Shown one piece after another: positions 10,179-22,414 of a DNA stretch of 64,000 nt. The DNA is from Nectonema munidae. Its lineage: Eukaryota > Nematomorpha > Nectonematoida > Nectonematidae. The stretch's first letter is position 1; each line of letters begins with the position of its first letter. The stretch is taken from assembly GCA_030549495.1 (NCBI GenBank), contig JAUIRK010000042.1, positions 124,001 to 188,000 on the forward strand, in the 5' to 3' direction. The notes under the pieces were generated by a model that searched no databases, had not been told where the DNA came from, and was given only the letters and a program-made list of their open reading frames with translations. The position numbers and the translations under genes are program-made.

Positions 10179-13100
10179 CTATTACAGAAAAAGCAAATTA
10201 TCATCATTATTAAAATTGAAGATTATTCAAATACTTTTTAAAACCTTGCTTATGATTAGGGTTGAGACCAGCTCCTAAAATTTCTAATTGATTTTGGTAC
10301 AGAAAAAATTGCTGCTCCAAAGCGAATTTGATCCCATGTTCAGATGATTTCTCGAGTTTAAAGAAGTTTTATATCAAATTCAAACTACTAGAACAGCTTG
10401 AGGCCTTGCAGGGTTATTATCGACCTTTTTGGGGATCTCTGTTTTGGATGCAAGGAAAGTTATTTTATGAATAGGGATTATGATTGAATTATTTTTATCG
10501 ACACATTTGATCCAAGGTAAGCAGATGAGATCACGGAATTTAATATAAAACTTCCTTAAAATGAAGAAATCGTTTGCTTCCAATGCATAAGAGTATGCGC
10601 ATAAATCGCTTAATTATTATTTATTCGATATATACTAGATTATTCAAAAGTTTAAAAGCGAGCGATCTTTTAACTAATCCTAAAATTTTGTCTGACTGGG
10701 AGCTGAAGAGAAAAGATTGAGTAACTCCTGTACGCTAAGTCATATAATTATTTACACATTCAGCCTTGTGAAGGATAAGGAAGAAGGGAATACCAGGTGT
10801 GTCAGTAGAGCACTTCATTCGAAAAGAGATGGGTCTTGCGGACTTGGAGATGTATGAGCCGGTGGAGTCGACGCACCAACATTCCTTCAGGATGGAGGAG
10901 CATTGCTTGGGCGTGTAATCGCCATTAGCTTCACAGGTGGGACAGTCTAGTCCTGCAAATCCTCTCTCCTTCTCTTCTTTACATTCTTTCAATCTTTTGA
11001 CGCAACTTTTGTCCTCTGAATATCAGTAAAGAGGGGTACGTACGTGTAGTAGCACTAGGGCTTGCAAAGTAAAATGCGGATTAGTACAACGACAGATTGG
11101 AGTAAAAAAGGCATAGCCGTTTGTTTTGAGCGAACTATACTTCTACAACTCGCAACACTCTGTGGAGCATACCCAGTAGAACATTATAACGCGGGAAGCG
11201 TCTTTCTTTCCGTTTTTTATGGCAAAATAACGCGTGTGAGAGTGGATCCGTTATAACCCAGACCATTTATAACGCGGGTTCGTGATTTGGAATCCGCCAT
11301 CCAGAGGATCTACTGTGTAGTTTTTAATAGATGCGGATTTTGTTAAAACCACAATGAATCAATGGCTTTTCTTTTATCAAAAGTTTTTTTAGTTTCTCTG
11401 TAGTTTAGCTATTCTTAATTTGGCGAGTTCACTTGACCGCTTTGAAATGCCCGCTTTTTAGTTGGTCAAGAAATTAATTAATTAATTATTGATTGATTGA
11501 TTAATTTTGTTATTTATTTAAATAGGATGCATTTAATTTTTCATATAAAAATTAAAATATTAAAAGGGGCAAATTTTCACTAATCATGATGAATACTATT
11601 GGGGGGGGGGATAGAAAAAATTTTCTTTGGGCTACAAAAAAATTTGGAAATAAAGTATAAACTAGTAAAATGGGAGGAAAATAATTTCAACCTGAAATGC
11701 CTCATTGCATTAAACACATCTTTCAGCAAAGATATAGCTCATGCAGCTTTGAGCTGCAGCGGAATGACCATATGATACTTAGAATGCTAGTTGTCTCCAA
11801 TTCATCAAAGCATTTTGAGTAATAAACCAAAAAAGTGCTCAATTAACATTTAAAAATAATTGAGCGATTAAATTCTCATCTACAATTAATGCATTATATT
11901 GAGAATGTGATAAGTCAGGATTAGGATTAGGTTAAGAAATGAGTTCCTATCTTCTCCATTTCTAACAAATCTTCATTTGCATTTTGTATCAGCGTCTGCA
12001 TAAAGGGTTTCCTCCAACATCTTCACTTAAAATCTTGATGTACAGGTGCTTAGCTATCTTCTTTATGATCTGTGCTCATTTTGAAGATCTTTAAGGCTTC
12101 AGAATTGTCAAAAATATTCGAACAGAATTTGATCTTTTCTGAGAAATTCTTTTTTTCTGAAGATTTCTGCTCAACGATTTTTTAATAAAACTTTTCCGAA
12201 ATATGCAAATATGCAAATAATTTCAAGCAAAGATGAATGCATGAATGGGAATGTATTTTATAAATATGATAAACTCACTTAGTAAATAACCATATAAATT
12301 GTATTTCCCCATACTGATAAAGTATGCTACATTAAAAAGAACTTAGAACAGAATTTGAAGAAAAAATAAAGTTGAGAGAAGAAGTTGTAAAGAAAGTTGC
12401 GCAGAAATCAGATTTTTAATGATTTTGTGAACAAATTTAATTAAGTTTTTTTTATAAATAAAGTTTTTTTATGTTTCAATATGAAAACTCTATTATATGT
12501 AAAAATTTAGTAAAAAGTAGCTATATTTATCTTTTTTCTAAAGTTGCAGTATGTTAACTTCAGTGGATATGGCTGAATTTTTACATATTAAGTACTAAGC
12601 CTTTGCGGCAAGTTTTTATAAATGTTTCAAGAGTGCAACTAACAAATTTTTTCTACTATTTCAAATAAACTGGACAGCAGACCAATATAAAAAATCGATA
12701 CTTCATTCTGAGAATCGGGCTTATGGTAGGCCACTGTATATATATATATATCTTTCAAAATCTCAAGAGGTTGGTACGGGAGGCATCCCCTCATAATTTT
12801 ATCAAGTGTGATCAATGACATTATAAAATATGAATTTTCCAAAATTGTAGTCGGCCAAGATATAAAATATCATTTTGCTCCCTGATCGATTTGATATAAT
12901 AAAAATGGGAAGACAACTTGGTAAAAATTATTGTGTTTTTGAAAAGGGATAGAGGAAGGCCATTTTTAATGATCTCTATGTCATAGTTGTAGTATATAAT
13001 GAAGTATTAGACGTATATGTTCTAATCTAACCCTGTCAATAATAAGAGACTTTTTAGGCTTATGGTCAAGGTTAAATAATATATAATCTATTGTTCATTC

Positions 13101-16100
13101 ATCTATGTTGCTAACATGGCTACGATGAGTGAACAGAATGCGGGTAGAGATGACTGATGAATCACATAAAATACTAAAGGCTGAATAATTCTGACAAAAT
13201 ACGCCAATATCACTCTCAATAATAATTAGAAGATTCGAGCGGCACAAGTTATAATAAATGTAATTCCGGCTGTATCCATTTATCTGACTATACGGGGTAT
13301 TACATTTGCTAGGGTTTTTTTCAATATAAAACAATAAACTGATCCAAAAGTTTATTTCGGGCTTTCTTTGAAACAAACGAGTGGACTGACCTTAGAAATA
13401 AAGCGATATAAAAAATTGAGTGATTTTACAAAGAAAAGTGAATATTAAAAAAATTTCTTAGTTGAAATAATGACTTTTAGTAGAGTATAAATGAAGGCTT
13501 GAAAGCAAAACAATATTTAAAACTAGCCAATATAAACTCTCTTGGAAAACGCTTGGGTTTGGGTTAGGGGTCATTTAATTTCAACTTAGAATGTAACAAT
13601 ATATGTATTGTGTACTTAGATAACCTTTCTAACTAGTTTCATGTCAGAAGAAGATGGCGTTTTTTTTCTAAAAAAAAAAAGCTAATCAAAACACTTATTC
13701 TTTGCTGGTATGTTTTTCAACGAAATGTTGCATTGAAAGTATGTAGGGGCTTTTGTCACATTGCATCAAAATTTGACATTTTTATAAAAAAAATATCCCT
13801 ATAACCATCTCTATTCATAGAAATTTGGGTTGTTAGATCATACAATTGAAAAAAATGTATTAACCCATTTACGGCCAATGTTCCTATTTTGGAACATAAG
13901 TAATTTCATCTTCGTCTGCTTTTTTCAATGACTTTGAATATAAATCGTCTGCGTTTTTTTTAGATATCGTCTGCTTTCCCTGGCCTTAGATGTATTAATA
14001 TTGGAATTGTGTCGGAAAAAAGTCGTTATAATCTATATATACTTTATTAAAAATATAATTCCAGCTGATAAAGAATTTGCCGATCATAACGTGTTATTTT
14101 TTTTAATTTTTCTAAGATTTTATATATTTTGTATCTAGCAGTGGATTAAAAACTATGCAAATTTTCATTGAGAAATGAAAATATTGAGAAATTGCATACT
14201 TTCTATACATTTCGTCGTTTCTTTATGTTGTCGTCCGTGGTCTTGACAGACCACTGATTATAATAAAAATATCATTTATAATTATAACATTGAGTGATTA
14301 ATAATTATTATTATTATGGTTGCTTTTCAAATTTGTCTTTGCTTAACCATTTATGCACTCACAACCTCAAGATAACAACACTTAATTAAAGAAAGAAATC
14401 AATGATACCAAATCTAACCTGGAGCTTGCGTGCAGAGGTAAAAGTGGATCATCGAAGATCCTAATCTTAAAATTGCCATAACTTACAAAAAGAGTGTTGA
14501 TACAGAGCTGGATCTCAATTATAATTCACATATCGACCTTGAACAAAGAGCTGAGTACAACCATGGAGTCGAGTGTAAAAATTGTCCATGAACAGTGCTT
14601 TTTTGGTGCGGATGAAGTTTCCCCGAATCCAGGGATCTATTTTCTCGTCATCTTCAACGCGTTTTCACTGACATTGAACGCCATTTCGTTTTCCATTTTC
14701 AGAAGATTAGTGAAAGTGGATGTGGGCTACAAATTCACGCGGTCATACTGTTTTTGGGCCATGCTGCTTTCCACAAATCTCTTCTTCGGAGATCACTTCC
14801 ACGAACTCGCCCTCTCTTACGAGTGGGCTTTCGTTTCTTCTCGCATTTGGTTGGTTTACCGAGCGCATTTCGTCAACTTCCTCTCGCAAATCTTTAAGTC
14901 CATGTGCGTCAACGCTGTACTCATGTTCGTGTACGACCGCCATATCATCCTCTCACACCCAAACAAATTGAGGAAATGGCGGAATCGCTTTTTCTGTGTC
15001 CACTTCACTCGCTTCTTGTTCCCAATCTTGATCCTCTTCTGTATTCCCTTGATCCGTTTTGAAAGGGTGGAAACGATTAGCTGTGGGAATGAGGATTATC
15101 ATTTTGTGGTTTACAGCCAAATACTCTCTAACTTCACAATTCTCTCCTTATGCCTCAGAGATTTCGTGACAGATCTTCTTCCGTGCAGCACTCTCTTCTG
15201 CTTCACCTTGGTCTTTGTGTACAATCATAAGAAGTTTCTGGAATCCAGACGACGCATATTTTCGTTTCCTGTCAAAGCTTCTCAAATCAACAACAACCAT
15301 TTGTCTTGCATCAACCCAGTAATAACGGTTAGTGAACAAGTTGGTATGGCTGCTTTTAATTTCTTTTTTAAACGCCTTTTTTACTCTAAGCGTAAAATAT
15401 TTTGCCACCAATATTTATTTTAATCCTTTCAGGCATTGAATTTTGAAAGTGATCTCGTCTGCACTTCTTTTGGAATCCATTTTCATATGGCACAATAGAC
15501 GACGTTTACTATCCATTGCACTTAAAAGAGTTAAACCGAATGTGGAAAGTTTCAGTGAACAATATAATTCTATTCTTAAAATTTTTATTTTTAGTCAGTT
15601 TTTATCGTTATTTAAAAGATGATTAACCCGTGGAGACATTTTTTTTCGCAAATTCATTGTCTGCTTTCTTCAAAATCCCACTATTATTATTTTTTTTTAA
15701 AAGTTAAAATTTAGCAAAGTTTTGACAAGATTTTGTTGGGTTTTAGTTTTTTGAATAATAAAAAGTAATCTTTTTTTATTTTTATTCTAAATTGTTAAGA
15801 AACTTTGAAATACATATCACTATTTTTATTTTGTTTTTGAAAATCAAGATTTTAGAAAATTTTGGAAATTTTTTGGATAATTTCCGTTAAAAGTCAAACC
15901 CGTGTAAAATGCGATAGGATGGAAAGAATCTCGGATCGTACTTAAATTTAACACCTCAAAGGTAGCCCTATATCAGAAGAAAAAATGATGTTTTTTCGTT
16001 GACACATTTAAAAATTTTTAATTAAATAAAAGAATTTGGTTCTTGTTTGGTTCAACCCCAAACCAAGCCTCCCTTATGGTGCGTCTGTTACTCCAACATT

Positions 16101-19100
16101 TTCAAAAGTACTCTCGCTTTTTTAGCGTTGTAAATTTGTCTAAAGAACTTTTATCTAAATATTGCTAAATTTTGAGATTTAGGTGTTGAACAAGTCAAAT
16201 TTTTAACAAAAAAAATATTATTTTAGATGGCGTTAATGAGTTTTATTTAAAATCAACTAACAAATTCAAATACTTTTCAAACTTTTTGTTAATTTATAAC
16301 AATGGTTATCAGCAACTATGTATAAGCTTACATAATAATCTATTTTTTGTATATTATTGAAAGTATAAAAAACAATGGATAAGGGGTGACATACACAGGC
16401 AGCGCGGTAAGATTCGTGCCACGAAGAGCTACAAGGCTTTAGCAAACAGATGGAACAAATCAAAAATTTGAAATTCTTTGAAATTTAAAAAAAAAATGTT
16501 AGTTTAACAGTTTCTCCTGCTGCGAATTTAACTCCTGATTTTGATGAAATTTGGAAGAGCTGTTGTAGTTTGTGAAAAATCGGAAAAAAGTTAAGAATAA
16601 AAACTTTGTTCAAATTTTTTTTCATGCTTTTTAAAGAATTTATTTCGTTCTCATTGATTCTAATTATCATCGTGTGCATCTTCTGAACCGTAGGGGTTTA
16701 GATCAAACTCGCATAGGTATGTGAAATTTTCAAATTCAGTGACTTTAGTTTGACACCCCTGGATGAGATGAAGCCGTTAACGAGTGATTCAAATGAGAGA
16801 ATACCGTTTTTCGTATTGTTCTTTTTTTTTAACAGTTACAGTCTTTATCAGGAATCGTTTTATTCAGAGGTGATAAGAAGTGTATAACTGGACTGCTCTC
16901 TTAGCAAAATAAGGTGTTCGCGATTTATTATTGGAAAATTGGTATCCTAAAAAAGATATTCAGAAAAAAGGCAAACATTAAAGCAAAAGGAAAAAATAAG
17001 AAAGTTCACAAATTTTTGCTTCTTTAACTATTTTAAAGCAAGCAGCATTCCTGAACATACTCTTTCTAATGATTTAGACTTAATTAATGCATTTTTGAGA
17101 AAATAAAACTCAATGCTGGTTTCAGCTTAAATTTTTGATAATAAAGTTTAGAATTCGTTATGGTCTTTTTTTTAACATTTTAGTTTGATAAATCTTTCAT
17201 TGATGGGGCGTGAGTGAGGTTGGTTAGACACTGCGTTTCGATAACTCAAGGTCTTGGGTTCGATCCTGCATCAAGTCTACTTCCCGCATCATCTTTCGAT
17301 GCAAATGGCGCAATTGTGCCTTCTCCATGAAAACACCCACGGAACCTTTACCTTTCATGCTGGCTGTGAAGTTGTCTCAAATATTTGTTTAACCAATGAT
17401 AATGCGAAAAGAGAAGTAAAATTAGCTTCGGACCTTATCAATTCTGCTCGTATTGAAAAAGGGTATCAAACCATGCTAGAGGTGGCTGAAAATCAAAGAA
17501 AAAACCCTGATCAAAAAACATAGTGAAGACTTATCAAGCTTGCTTGGAAAATTAAAAAGCTTCAAAATGAATTATAATACAAGTCAAAGAAGTTGTTGTA
17601 AAATTATTCTTCTGATTTGATTTTATTGCATTAAAAAAAAAATAAACACTATCCAACTTTGGTCGGTGTGTCGATGTGAATAATAATTAGATAAATTTAA
17701 GGTATATTCAAACAAAGAAAAGACTTAAAAAAGTACAGACTTTTGTGAAAACTTTTAAAAAAATTTTGTGGAAACAGAAGAACCATACCCCCCGCCTCTA
17801 ACCCCCGTTTAAAATGGTCTTTCGCCTTAGCTACAAAATATAGGGCATTGTAAATGAAGAATAACAAATTTTCTAGCAATTAAAAAAAAAATTTTTATTT
17901 GTTTTTTATCATCAAATACAATAATAAAATTACAATGAATACTTCTTTTGTATGAAATATTTTATGGTTATTCGTTAGAAAATCAAGCATACCTAATTTT
18001 AGGCAAAATTTTAAAAAATATGGTAAATAATAAAAGTAAGTTTGTCAGTTAGTTCATTTTAAAAGATATAGTCTATTTTTTTGCTCTAAAATAAATGAAT
18101 TAAAAAATATATATTTCTAAATGTATACGTTAAAAGTTACTTGCCATGCTACTTTTTATTGATTTTTTAAATAAGCAATCTAATTTTGATTTTAAGAGTT
18201 GACATTTCTGGGCAAAGCACGCTTGGCCTTTCTCATCAAGAAGAAGAAGAATCGGAACACGTTTAAAGCGTTTCCCCTGCTTCTCATTTCTGCGGTGGTC
18301 TTCGTTTCAATCTTCACAAACTTCGTCATCATCATGCTTTACTTCTCCAAGAACTACACAAACCGATTTGATCCAGCGAGTTTTCAGTTGGCACACAACT
18401 TTCACGTTTCGCGCTCCATCGAAATCTACTGCATTCTCGCTGTCATGCCCTTCTACGTGGCGATAGACAAAGTTTATAGACAAAAACTCATCTCGCTATA
18501 TTCAAGAGTGTTCCGCTTGTTCAAAATTGATTAGCTCTTCAAAGGATTTGGCATAAAATTATTTTTCAGCGCTTAAAATTGATTTTTCTTTAAAATAAAT
18601 CATAATCACAATTTTGGTAAACTTTAATTAATGGAAAAGTCTGAGCGAAATGATGTCTAAGGCGAAGTTGATGCACATAAGTTAATGAAATGCAGGAATG
18701 TTGGGAATGTTGAGGTGAAAAAGGCGCCACCTTGATACTGTGACGAAATGTCGGCGGAAATAAATATTTAAAAATTGATGCAAAAAACGAGGAAAAAAGA
18801 AGGAAAAAGGTATTTTAAGGAATAAGTTAGAGAACACTTACTATATTTGTTATAAAAAAAAAGGCACACACAATTTTAAATCGACTCGAGTCGGCTCAAA
18901 GAGTAATAATCACCATAAAATGTCATATTTAAGCAACCAATAAGAAGCAAAGAAAAGATATATGTGTGTAATTCATTTTTTGATCACATTTACATTCACA
19001 TATAATCCAGTGTCCGAATTAGTTGAGCATTTGGTTAGTTTGTTAGTGTGCATCAGTTAGTAAAGAGAAATAAATATTGATTCAGCTCAATATTCTAAGT

Positions 19101-21568
19101 TGACGAACTTAAAACATCATAATCGATTTACCTATCTTCTCGATCGGTTCTTCTTTAACTTCGTTGCCTGTTGAAGTGGTTTGAGATGTGGTTTGGTTTT
19201 GCAGGGGCAGAAGGATTTCTTTACCTGTGAATAAGAAATGCTGCAAAGTCTCAAAAATATCAACAAAAAACAATTTTTTTTATAAAAAAAAAGTTTCAAA
19301 AATCTTCTGAAAACAAAGTTCTATGTGTGTAGGAGATACGCTTTTTCATCTAATAAAATAAAATTATTTTTGACTTAAAAGTGACAATTTTTTGTCTTCT
19401 TGGAAAATACGAATTTCTTGTCTCTACAATTGTAAACTCAGATTTTTGTTTTCATTAAAACATACTTAAGGATTCAGGTTTGATAATTGTGTTATTTTAA
19501 TTTTTGATTTAATTTAAACATTATTTATTATTTGTAAAAAATGGATTTTTCTGTCTTATTTTTTTTACCAGTTTTAAATTTGACTCTATGAAAAAAAATT
19601 TTCTTCGACTCTTTCTTGACTTTATACAAATTACTTTTGGCTTGGTTCACTTTTTTCCATCCTGTGCTGATGAAACAGTGTTCTACATTATATTACAAAC
19701 ATATATTCAGAGTACATATTATATATTATATCTTTACCCTGATTAAACTAAAACACTAATTTTTTTCATTTTTTTTTTAATTTTTATTTGACAGAGGACC
19801 ATTACTGATTATTATAGTTTTTTTGTGCCTCAAAGTATTTGGATTTAGATTTCACAGTCAAAAAAAATATTCGCAATTCTGTGAACTAGCAAACAAGTTA
19901 TTATGCAGACAAAATTGTAAATTCGTTTTTTTTTATTGGGAAGATATTGATTAAGGTTTTTATATCTACTTTAAGAAATCAGAGAGCTACATCCTACTTC
20001 ATTTCTATTACTTTTACTAGTGGTACTTCTTCAAGAATAGTATCAAGGTTGGAAAAAAAATTATGAAAGAATTGGAAAATTTTTTGTTTTTTTTAGCTTA
20101 ACTGGCAAGTCGGTAGAGTTAATTTTCCAACAAAAATTTATTTTATGTCAATTTCCCTAAAATCGAAATATTTGATTCCAGCTCGTTAATTTTTTGAGCG
20201 AAAAGGGTACAGATGTTTCTTTTTGAAAAGTTGGAGGTACATTTTGCTTTTTTTAAAAAAAATTCTGTTTTTTTCTCATCCTCATTGCTACAAGGTTCAT
20301 TGCTATACCTTTTTAACTTCCAATTGGAACAAAACAAACTCAAATTTTGGTACTAAGAATATTCAAGATTTTGTTTGTTAATATCTGAAATATTTTAGTA
20401 ATTACTTTATTCAAAAAATAAAATGAATTTTTTTATACACTTACTTTAATCAAGTTAGACCCCAAAAAATTATATGTTTCACTAAAAAATATATAAAATG
20501 TTATCGACAACATTCTTTCAAAGTTCTTATCTTCTATGCTTAATTATTGTGTCGTTTATTAAACCCATATAACGTAATGTTATATTTTATCGAAAGCATT
20601 TGGCCATTTTAAAAGAATTATAAAGAAACGGAAATTAGATGGAACAACGGATTTATTTTGAAACAACGGCCATAAATGTATAGTCAAAGTTAAAGTCCCC
20701 CCCCCCCCCAAATTTTAAGAATAGAGGATTAATTTTAAAAACATCTTATAAAACAAAGTTTTAATTATTTTTTAGCGAACAGTAAGTCTTTGTAATTCAT
20801 ATATTTGAATAAAGTTTATTCCTAAAACATTTTAGATTTTAACAAACAAAATCTTTGAATATTCTTCGTGCCAATTTGAACTTGAAAAGGTATATAAACG
20901 TTGGCAGCCTCAAAATGACGTATTTAAGTTTTACATCCAAAGATGACAATTGAATAAAAATATACACTTGTCAATCAATGTTCGGAAGCAATATAATTAT
21001 ATTCTTTTCCTGTCAATCAATACAGTCTACAAATAATAAAAATCCTCAAACAAAATATTATCGCAGCAATATTAGAAACAGTTTTTCGTACAAAGTGTAA
21101 AATATATAGCCACACTTGTGCAACCCCAAATTTTCAATTTTTATACTTGTATATTGCCCAATTGATTTAGCAGGCCATTTTGTTTTCCATTTGAGGTTTG
21201 TAAGACAAGAAGTTTTTTTTCATTCGTGCTTCCAAGTCTCTTAAATTTTATGAATAAATCTTAAATCCAGTTTTCTTGGAGCAAATTTTTAGTGTTTTAA
21301 CATAAAAATAAACCCACACACAATTGTGAAAGCAAGCAAGCTTCAACAAGCAAGCAAGCAAGCAAGTTTTAAGATTTTATATGCTTTTTAATACAAATCT
21401 TCTATTTTACATGGGATATCGCGTGATTAATGTGCTTATTGACCGGTTAACTTTCGGTGTAGTAGATGAACAAACGCGTACCTCCAATCGACACAACAGC
21501 CCCTTCTTTTCCCAGGTAGTGCACGAAGATATCTTGCGATTGCTTCACCTTTGAATCTGATTGGCAAA
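9049..21568 (-). CDS. Secreted-type protein with thyroglobulin type-1 domain, 5' end missing
   Basis: I join four exons: 21482-21568, 19132-19224, 10794-11015 and 9049-10178. Every internal boundary has AG/GT and every junction is phase 1, so the frame stays open from CQSDSK to the stop. The joined part reads ...GAVVSIGG KEILLPLQ...EKIEDKSCVKRLKEC..., then the thyroglobulin domain, then a 375-aa hydrophilic tail. Thyroglobulin type-1 domains occur in secreted or extracellular proteins and can inhibit cysteine proteases or bind matrix. The first exon found is preceded by phase 1, so more exons must exist upstream. I could not recognise them between 21.6 and 38.6 kb, and no signal peptide is visible. 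Intron 2 of this set (8.1 kb) contains a GPCR gene on the other strand. Confidence 0.8.
10794..11015 (-). CDS. Exon encoding the thyroglobulin type-1 domain
   Basis: The acceptor is TGATATTCAG before 11015 and the donor is G/GTATTC at 10794/10793. The translation has CVKRLKEC, LDCPTCEANGDYTPKQC, ECWCVDSTGSYI and MKC. The QC...CWCVD..G core and eight cysteines identify a thyroglobulin type-1 repeat. The domain sits entirely in one symmetrical phase 1-1 exon, the usual arrangement for shuffled extracellular modules. Confidence 0.88.
11062..14490. other. Intron sequence without recognised genes
   Basis: This is part of the 8.1-kb intron of the thyroglobulin-type gene. It has a GC-richer patch at 11060-11330 with an open frame of 64 codons on the plus strand (I do not recognise it), a (TTAA/TTGA)n run near 11475-11505, and a TTAA MITE at 13864-13994. 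The rest is AT-rich with no supported feature. Confidence 0.5.
13864..13994. mobile_element. TTAA-type (piggyBac-like) MITE, 131 bp
   Basis: TTAA flanks it at 13860-13863 and 13995-13998. The left end is CCCATTTACGGCC and the right end a worn GGCCTTAGATGTA. It contains the short palindrome TTCCTATTTTGGAACA and GTCTGC words, and is co-linear with 50762-50893 in reverse. Confidence 0.85.
14563..15327 (+). CDS. GPCR exon 1 (N terminus to TM5 and third loop)
   Basis: It encodes 255 residues: a 24-residue N terminus ending SPNPG, TM1-TM5, and a basic third intracellular loop. GC content is clearly higher than in the flanks. The frame stays open about 90 nt past the donor, so a slightly later donor (AAG/GTTGGT at 15340) is possible but breaks phase with exon 2. 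Confidence 0.8.
14563..18534 (+). CDS. Divergent rhodopsin-like (class A) GPCR, peptide-receptor type
   Basis: Two exons, 14563-15327 and 18199-18534, give 366 aa. The donor ACG/GTTAGT and acceptor TTAAGAG join in phase 0. The start ATG sits in a good context (ACAACCATGG). Seven hydrophobic segments can be placed: TM1 about residues 25-46, TM2 about 62-82, TM3 ending at the DRH motif (125-127, in place of DRY), TM4 about 150-165, TM5 about 205-235, TM6 and TM7 in exon 2. TM7 lacks the usual NPxxY; the stretch reads LAVMPFYVAIDK. The general look (short loops, basic third loop SRRR) is that of FMRFamide-type or orphan invertebrate receptors; the ligand cannot be told. An AATAAA lies at 18594-18599. 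The gene is nested, antisense, in an intron of the thyroglobulin-type gene. Confidence 0.75.
17203..17342 (+). repeat. tRNA-derived SINE
   Basis: A-box-like GTGAGTGAGGTTGGTTAGAC and B box GGGTTCGATCCTG are spaced as in a tRNA, followed by a non-tRNA body ending ATGAAAACACCCAC. A second copy of the same family lies at 28841-28952 on the minus strand, with the same head and the same GATGAAAACACC tail. Confidence 0.7.
17391..17523 (+). pseudogene. C-terminal scrap of a transposon-like protein
   Basis: The frame reads TNDNAKREVKLASDLINSAR, then about 23 residues to a stop. This resembles the ND-aeR-vkL...lq-ve--R ending of a multi-copy, unnamed protein family I recall from arthropod and cnidarian genomes. 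Nothing upstream continues it, and a SINE precedes it directly. The assignment is from memory of the motif only. Confidence 0.4.
18199..18534 (+). CDS. GPCR exon 2 (TM6, TM7 and C-tail)
   Basis: It encodes 111 residues after LTFLGKARLAFLIKKKKNR: TM6 (FPLLLISAVVFVSIFTNFV), an extracellular loop, TM7 and a short basic tail ending FRLFKID. The acceptor is TTTTAAGAG/TT at 18198. Confidence 0.78.
   Translation: MTFLGKARLAFLIKKKKNRNTFKAFPLLLISAVVFVSIFTNFVIIMLYFSKNYTNRFDPASFQLAHNFHVSRSIEIYCILAVMPFYVAIDKVYRQKLISLYSRVFRLFKID
18594..18599 (+). terminator. Poly(A) signal of the GPCR gene
   Basis: AATAAA, 60 nt past the stop codon. Confidence 0.5.
19132..19224 (-). CDS. Internal exon of the thyroglobulin type-1 gene
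   Basis: 93 nt, phase 1-1, acceptor TTCACAG and donor ATAG/GTAAAT. It encodes a polar T/Q/E-rich linker (KEILLPLQNQTTSQ then EVKEEPIEKI) leading into the thyroglobulin domain. No stop interrupts the frame, and both junction codons are completed by the neighbouring exons. Confidence 0.72.
   Translation of the reverse strand, partial: VKKSFCPCKTKPHLKPLQQATKLKKNRSRR
21330..21366. repeat. (CAAG)n microsatellite
   Basis: About eight CAAG units in two blocks, interrupted by CTTCAA. Confidence 0.85.
21370..21446. mobile_element. Worn TTAA-type MITE fragment
   Basis: TTTTTAATACAAATCTTCTA...GATATCGCGTGATTAAT...TTGACCGG followed by TTAA (21447-21450). It matches the inner part and one end of the 32410-32538 copy, in reverse. 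The other end is not recognisable. Confidence 0.6.
21482..21568 (-). CDS. Upstream internal exon of the thyroglobulin type-1 gene
   Basis: 87 nt, phase 1-1. The acceptor is AAATTTAG before 21568 and the donor GGAG/GTACGC. It encodes CQSDSKVKQSQDIFVHYLGK and then EGAVVSIGG. The assignment rests on open frame, splice sites and phase agreement with the next exon; there is no domain match. A cysteine at the start suggests the tail of another cysteine-rich module. Confidence 0.65.
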
Positions 21569-22414
21569 CTAAATTTCAGAAGTGAGAAATTATTTTCACC
21601 GATTTTAAAAGACTGCTATTATCTCAAACAAATCCTTCCTATAAAATTTGGTTTGTCATGTTTTGTATTTTTTGTATTTTGTACTTCCATAAAAATTTTT
21701 AATTCATTTTCTATTTTTCATAGATAAAAAGGCCAATAATGTTCATGTGATATTTTGTGAAATTCTTCAAGCTGATAATAAAGTGCTGAAGAGTGATTGT
21801 TTGAAATAAGTTTGGTAAAAAAAAGGAGTTAAAAAAGGATAATATTTTGATTCTTGTTTAGTCATGAGGCAAAGTTTTGATTGGCGGTATGTGACTGTCA
21901 ATTGTCATTTGCACCGAGATAATGGCCAATCAAACTGATATAAATGGCAGTTAGAATGGGTTCAAAAGCAGATGGCAATCTGCATTCCTAACAGTATAAT
22001 TGCCAATTCTCATTTTTACAGCGATGTTTATGCGACAAGAAAAAAATTTTATGACCAGGAAAAAAGTGGAAAACTTTTTTAAAAAAATAAAATTATATGT
22101 ACATTGTATTTCTTAAATCAATCCCATTTTATTTTTCTGCTTAGATGAAAGTTTGAGGAGGAATGATATCTCTGATTTTTTTATATATATAGAGTTCACA
22201 AGTCAATGTTGTCTACTCTAAAAAGTTTAGGAAGAAAGAGGGCATACAAATTTATTGAGTTATTTGGCTTTTCTCAAAGTGTGAAACAGTGTTCAAATTA
22301 ATGACAATCTTCTACTTTAAAAAGAAGACATTTTTTTAAAAAAGTATATGTATAAAAAGTATAGCATATGTTGCAAAGGATGAAATAGTGAATAATAATA
22401 GATTATTATTATCA

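Larger units (their letters stand above)
15328..18198 (+). other. GPCR intron with SINE and transposon-gene scrap
   Basis: A 2.87-kb AT-rich intron. It holds a tRNA-derived SINE (17203-17342) and just after it a short transposon-like reading frame (17391-17523). Elsewhere I see only A/T runs. Confidence 0.6.
19225..21481 (-). other. Intron of the thyroglobulin type-1 gene
   Basis: A 2.26-kb AT-rich intron with no gene or clear element except a worn TTAA MITE near its far end (about 21370-21446), a (CAAG)n run at about 21330-21366 and a C run at 20698-20709. Confidence 0.55.

Noticed and set aside
11062-11256. Plus-strand 64-codon frame in a GC-richer patch
   Set aside because: There is no domain, and GGYATAGCCGT recurs in an unrelated place (47495); probably a repeat fragment.
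14743-14943. Minus-strand frame antisense to the GPCR
   Set aside because: It lies entirely inside the GPCR exon on the opposite strand and has no splice or family support.
17220-17290. Possible functional tRNA gene
   Set aside because: A and B boxes are present, but the acceptor and other stems do not pair and the sequence continues into a SINE body shared with 28841-28952.
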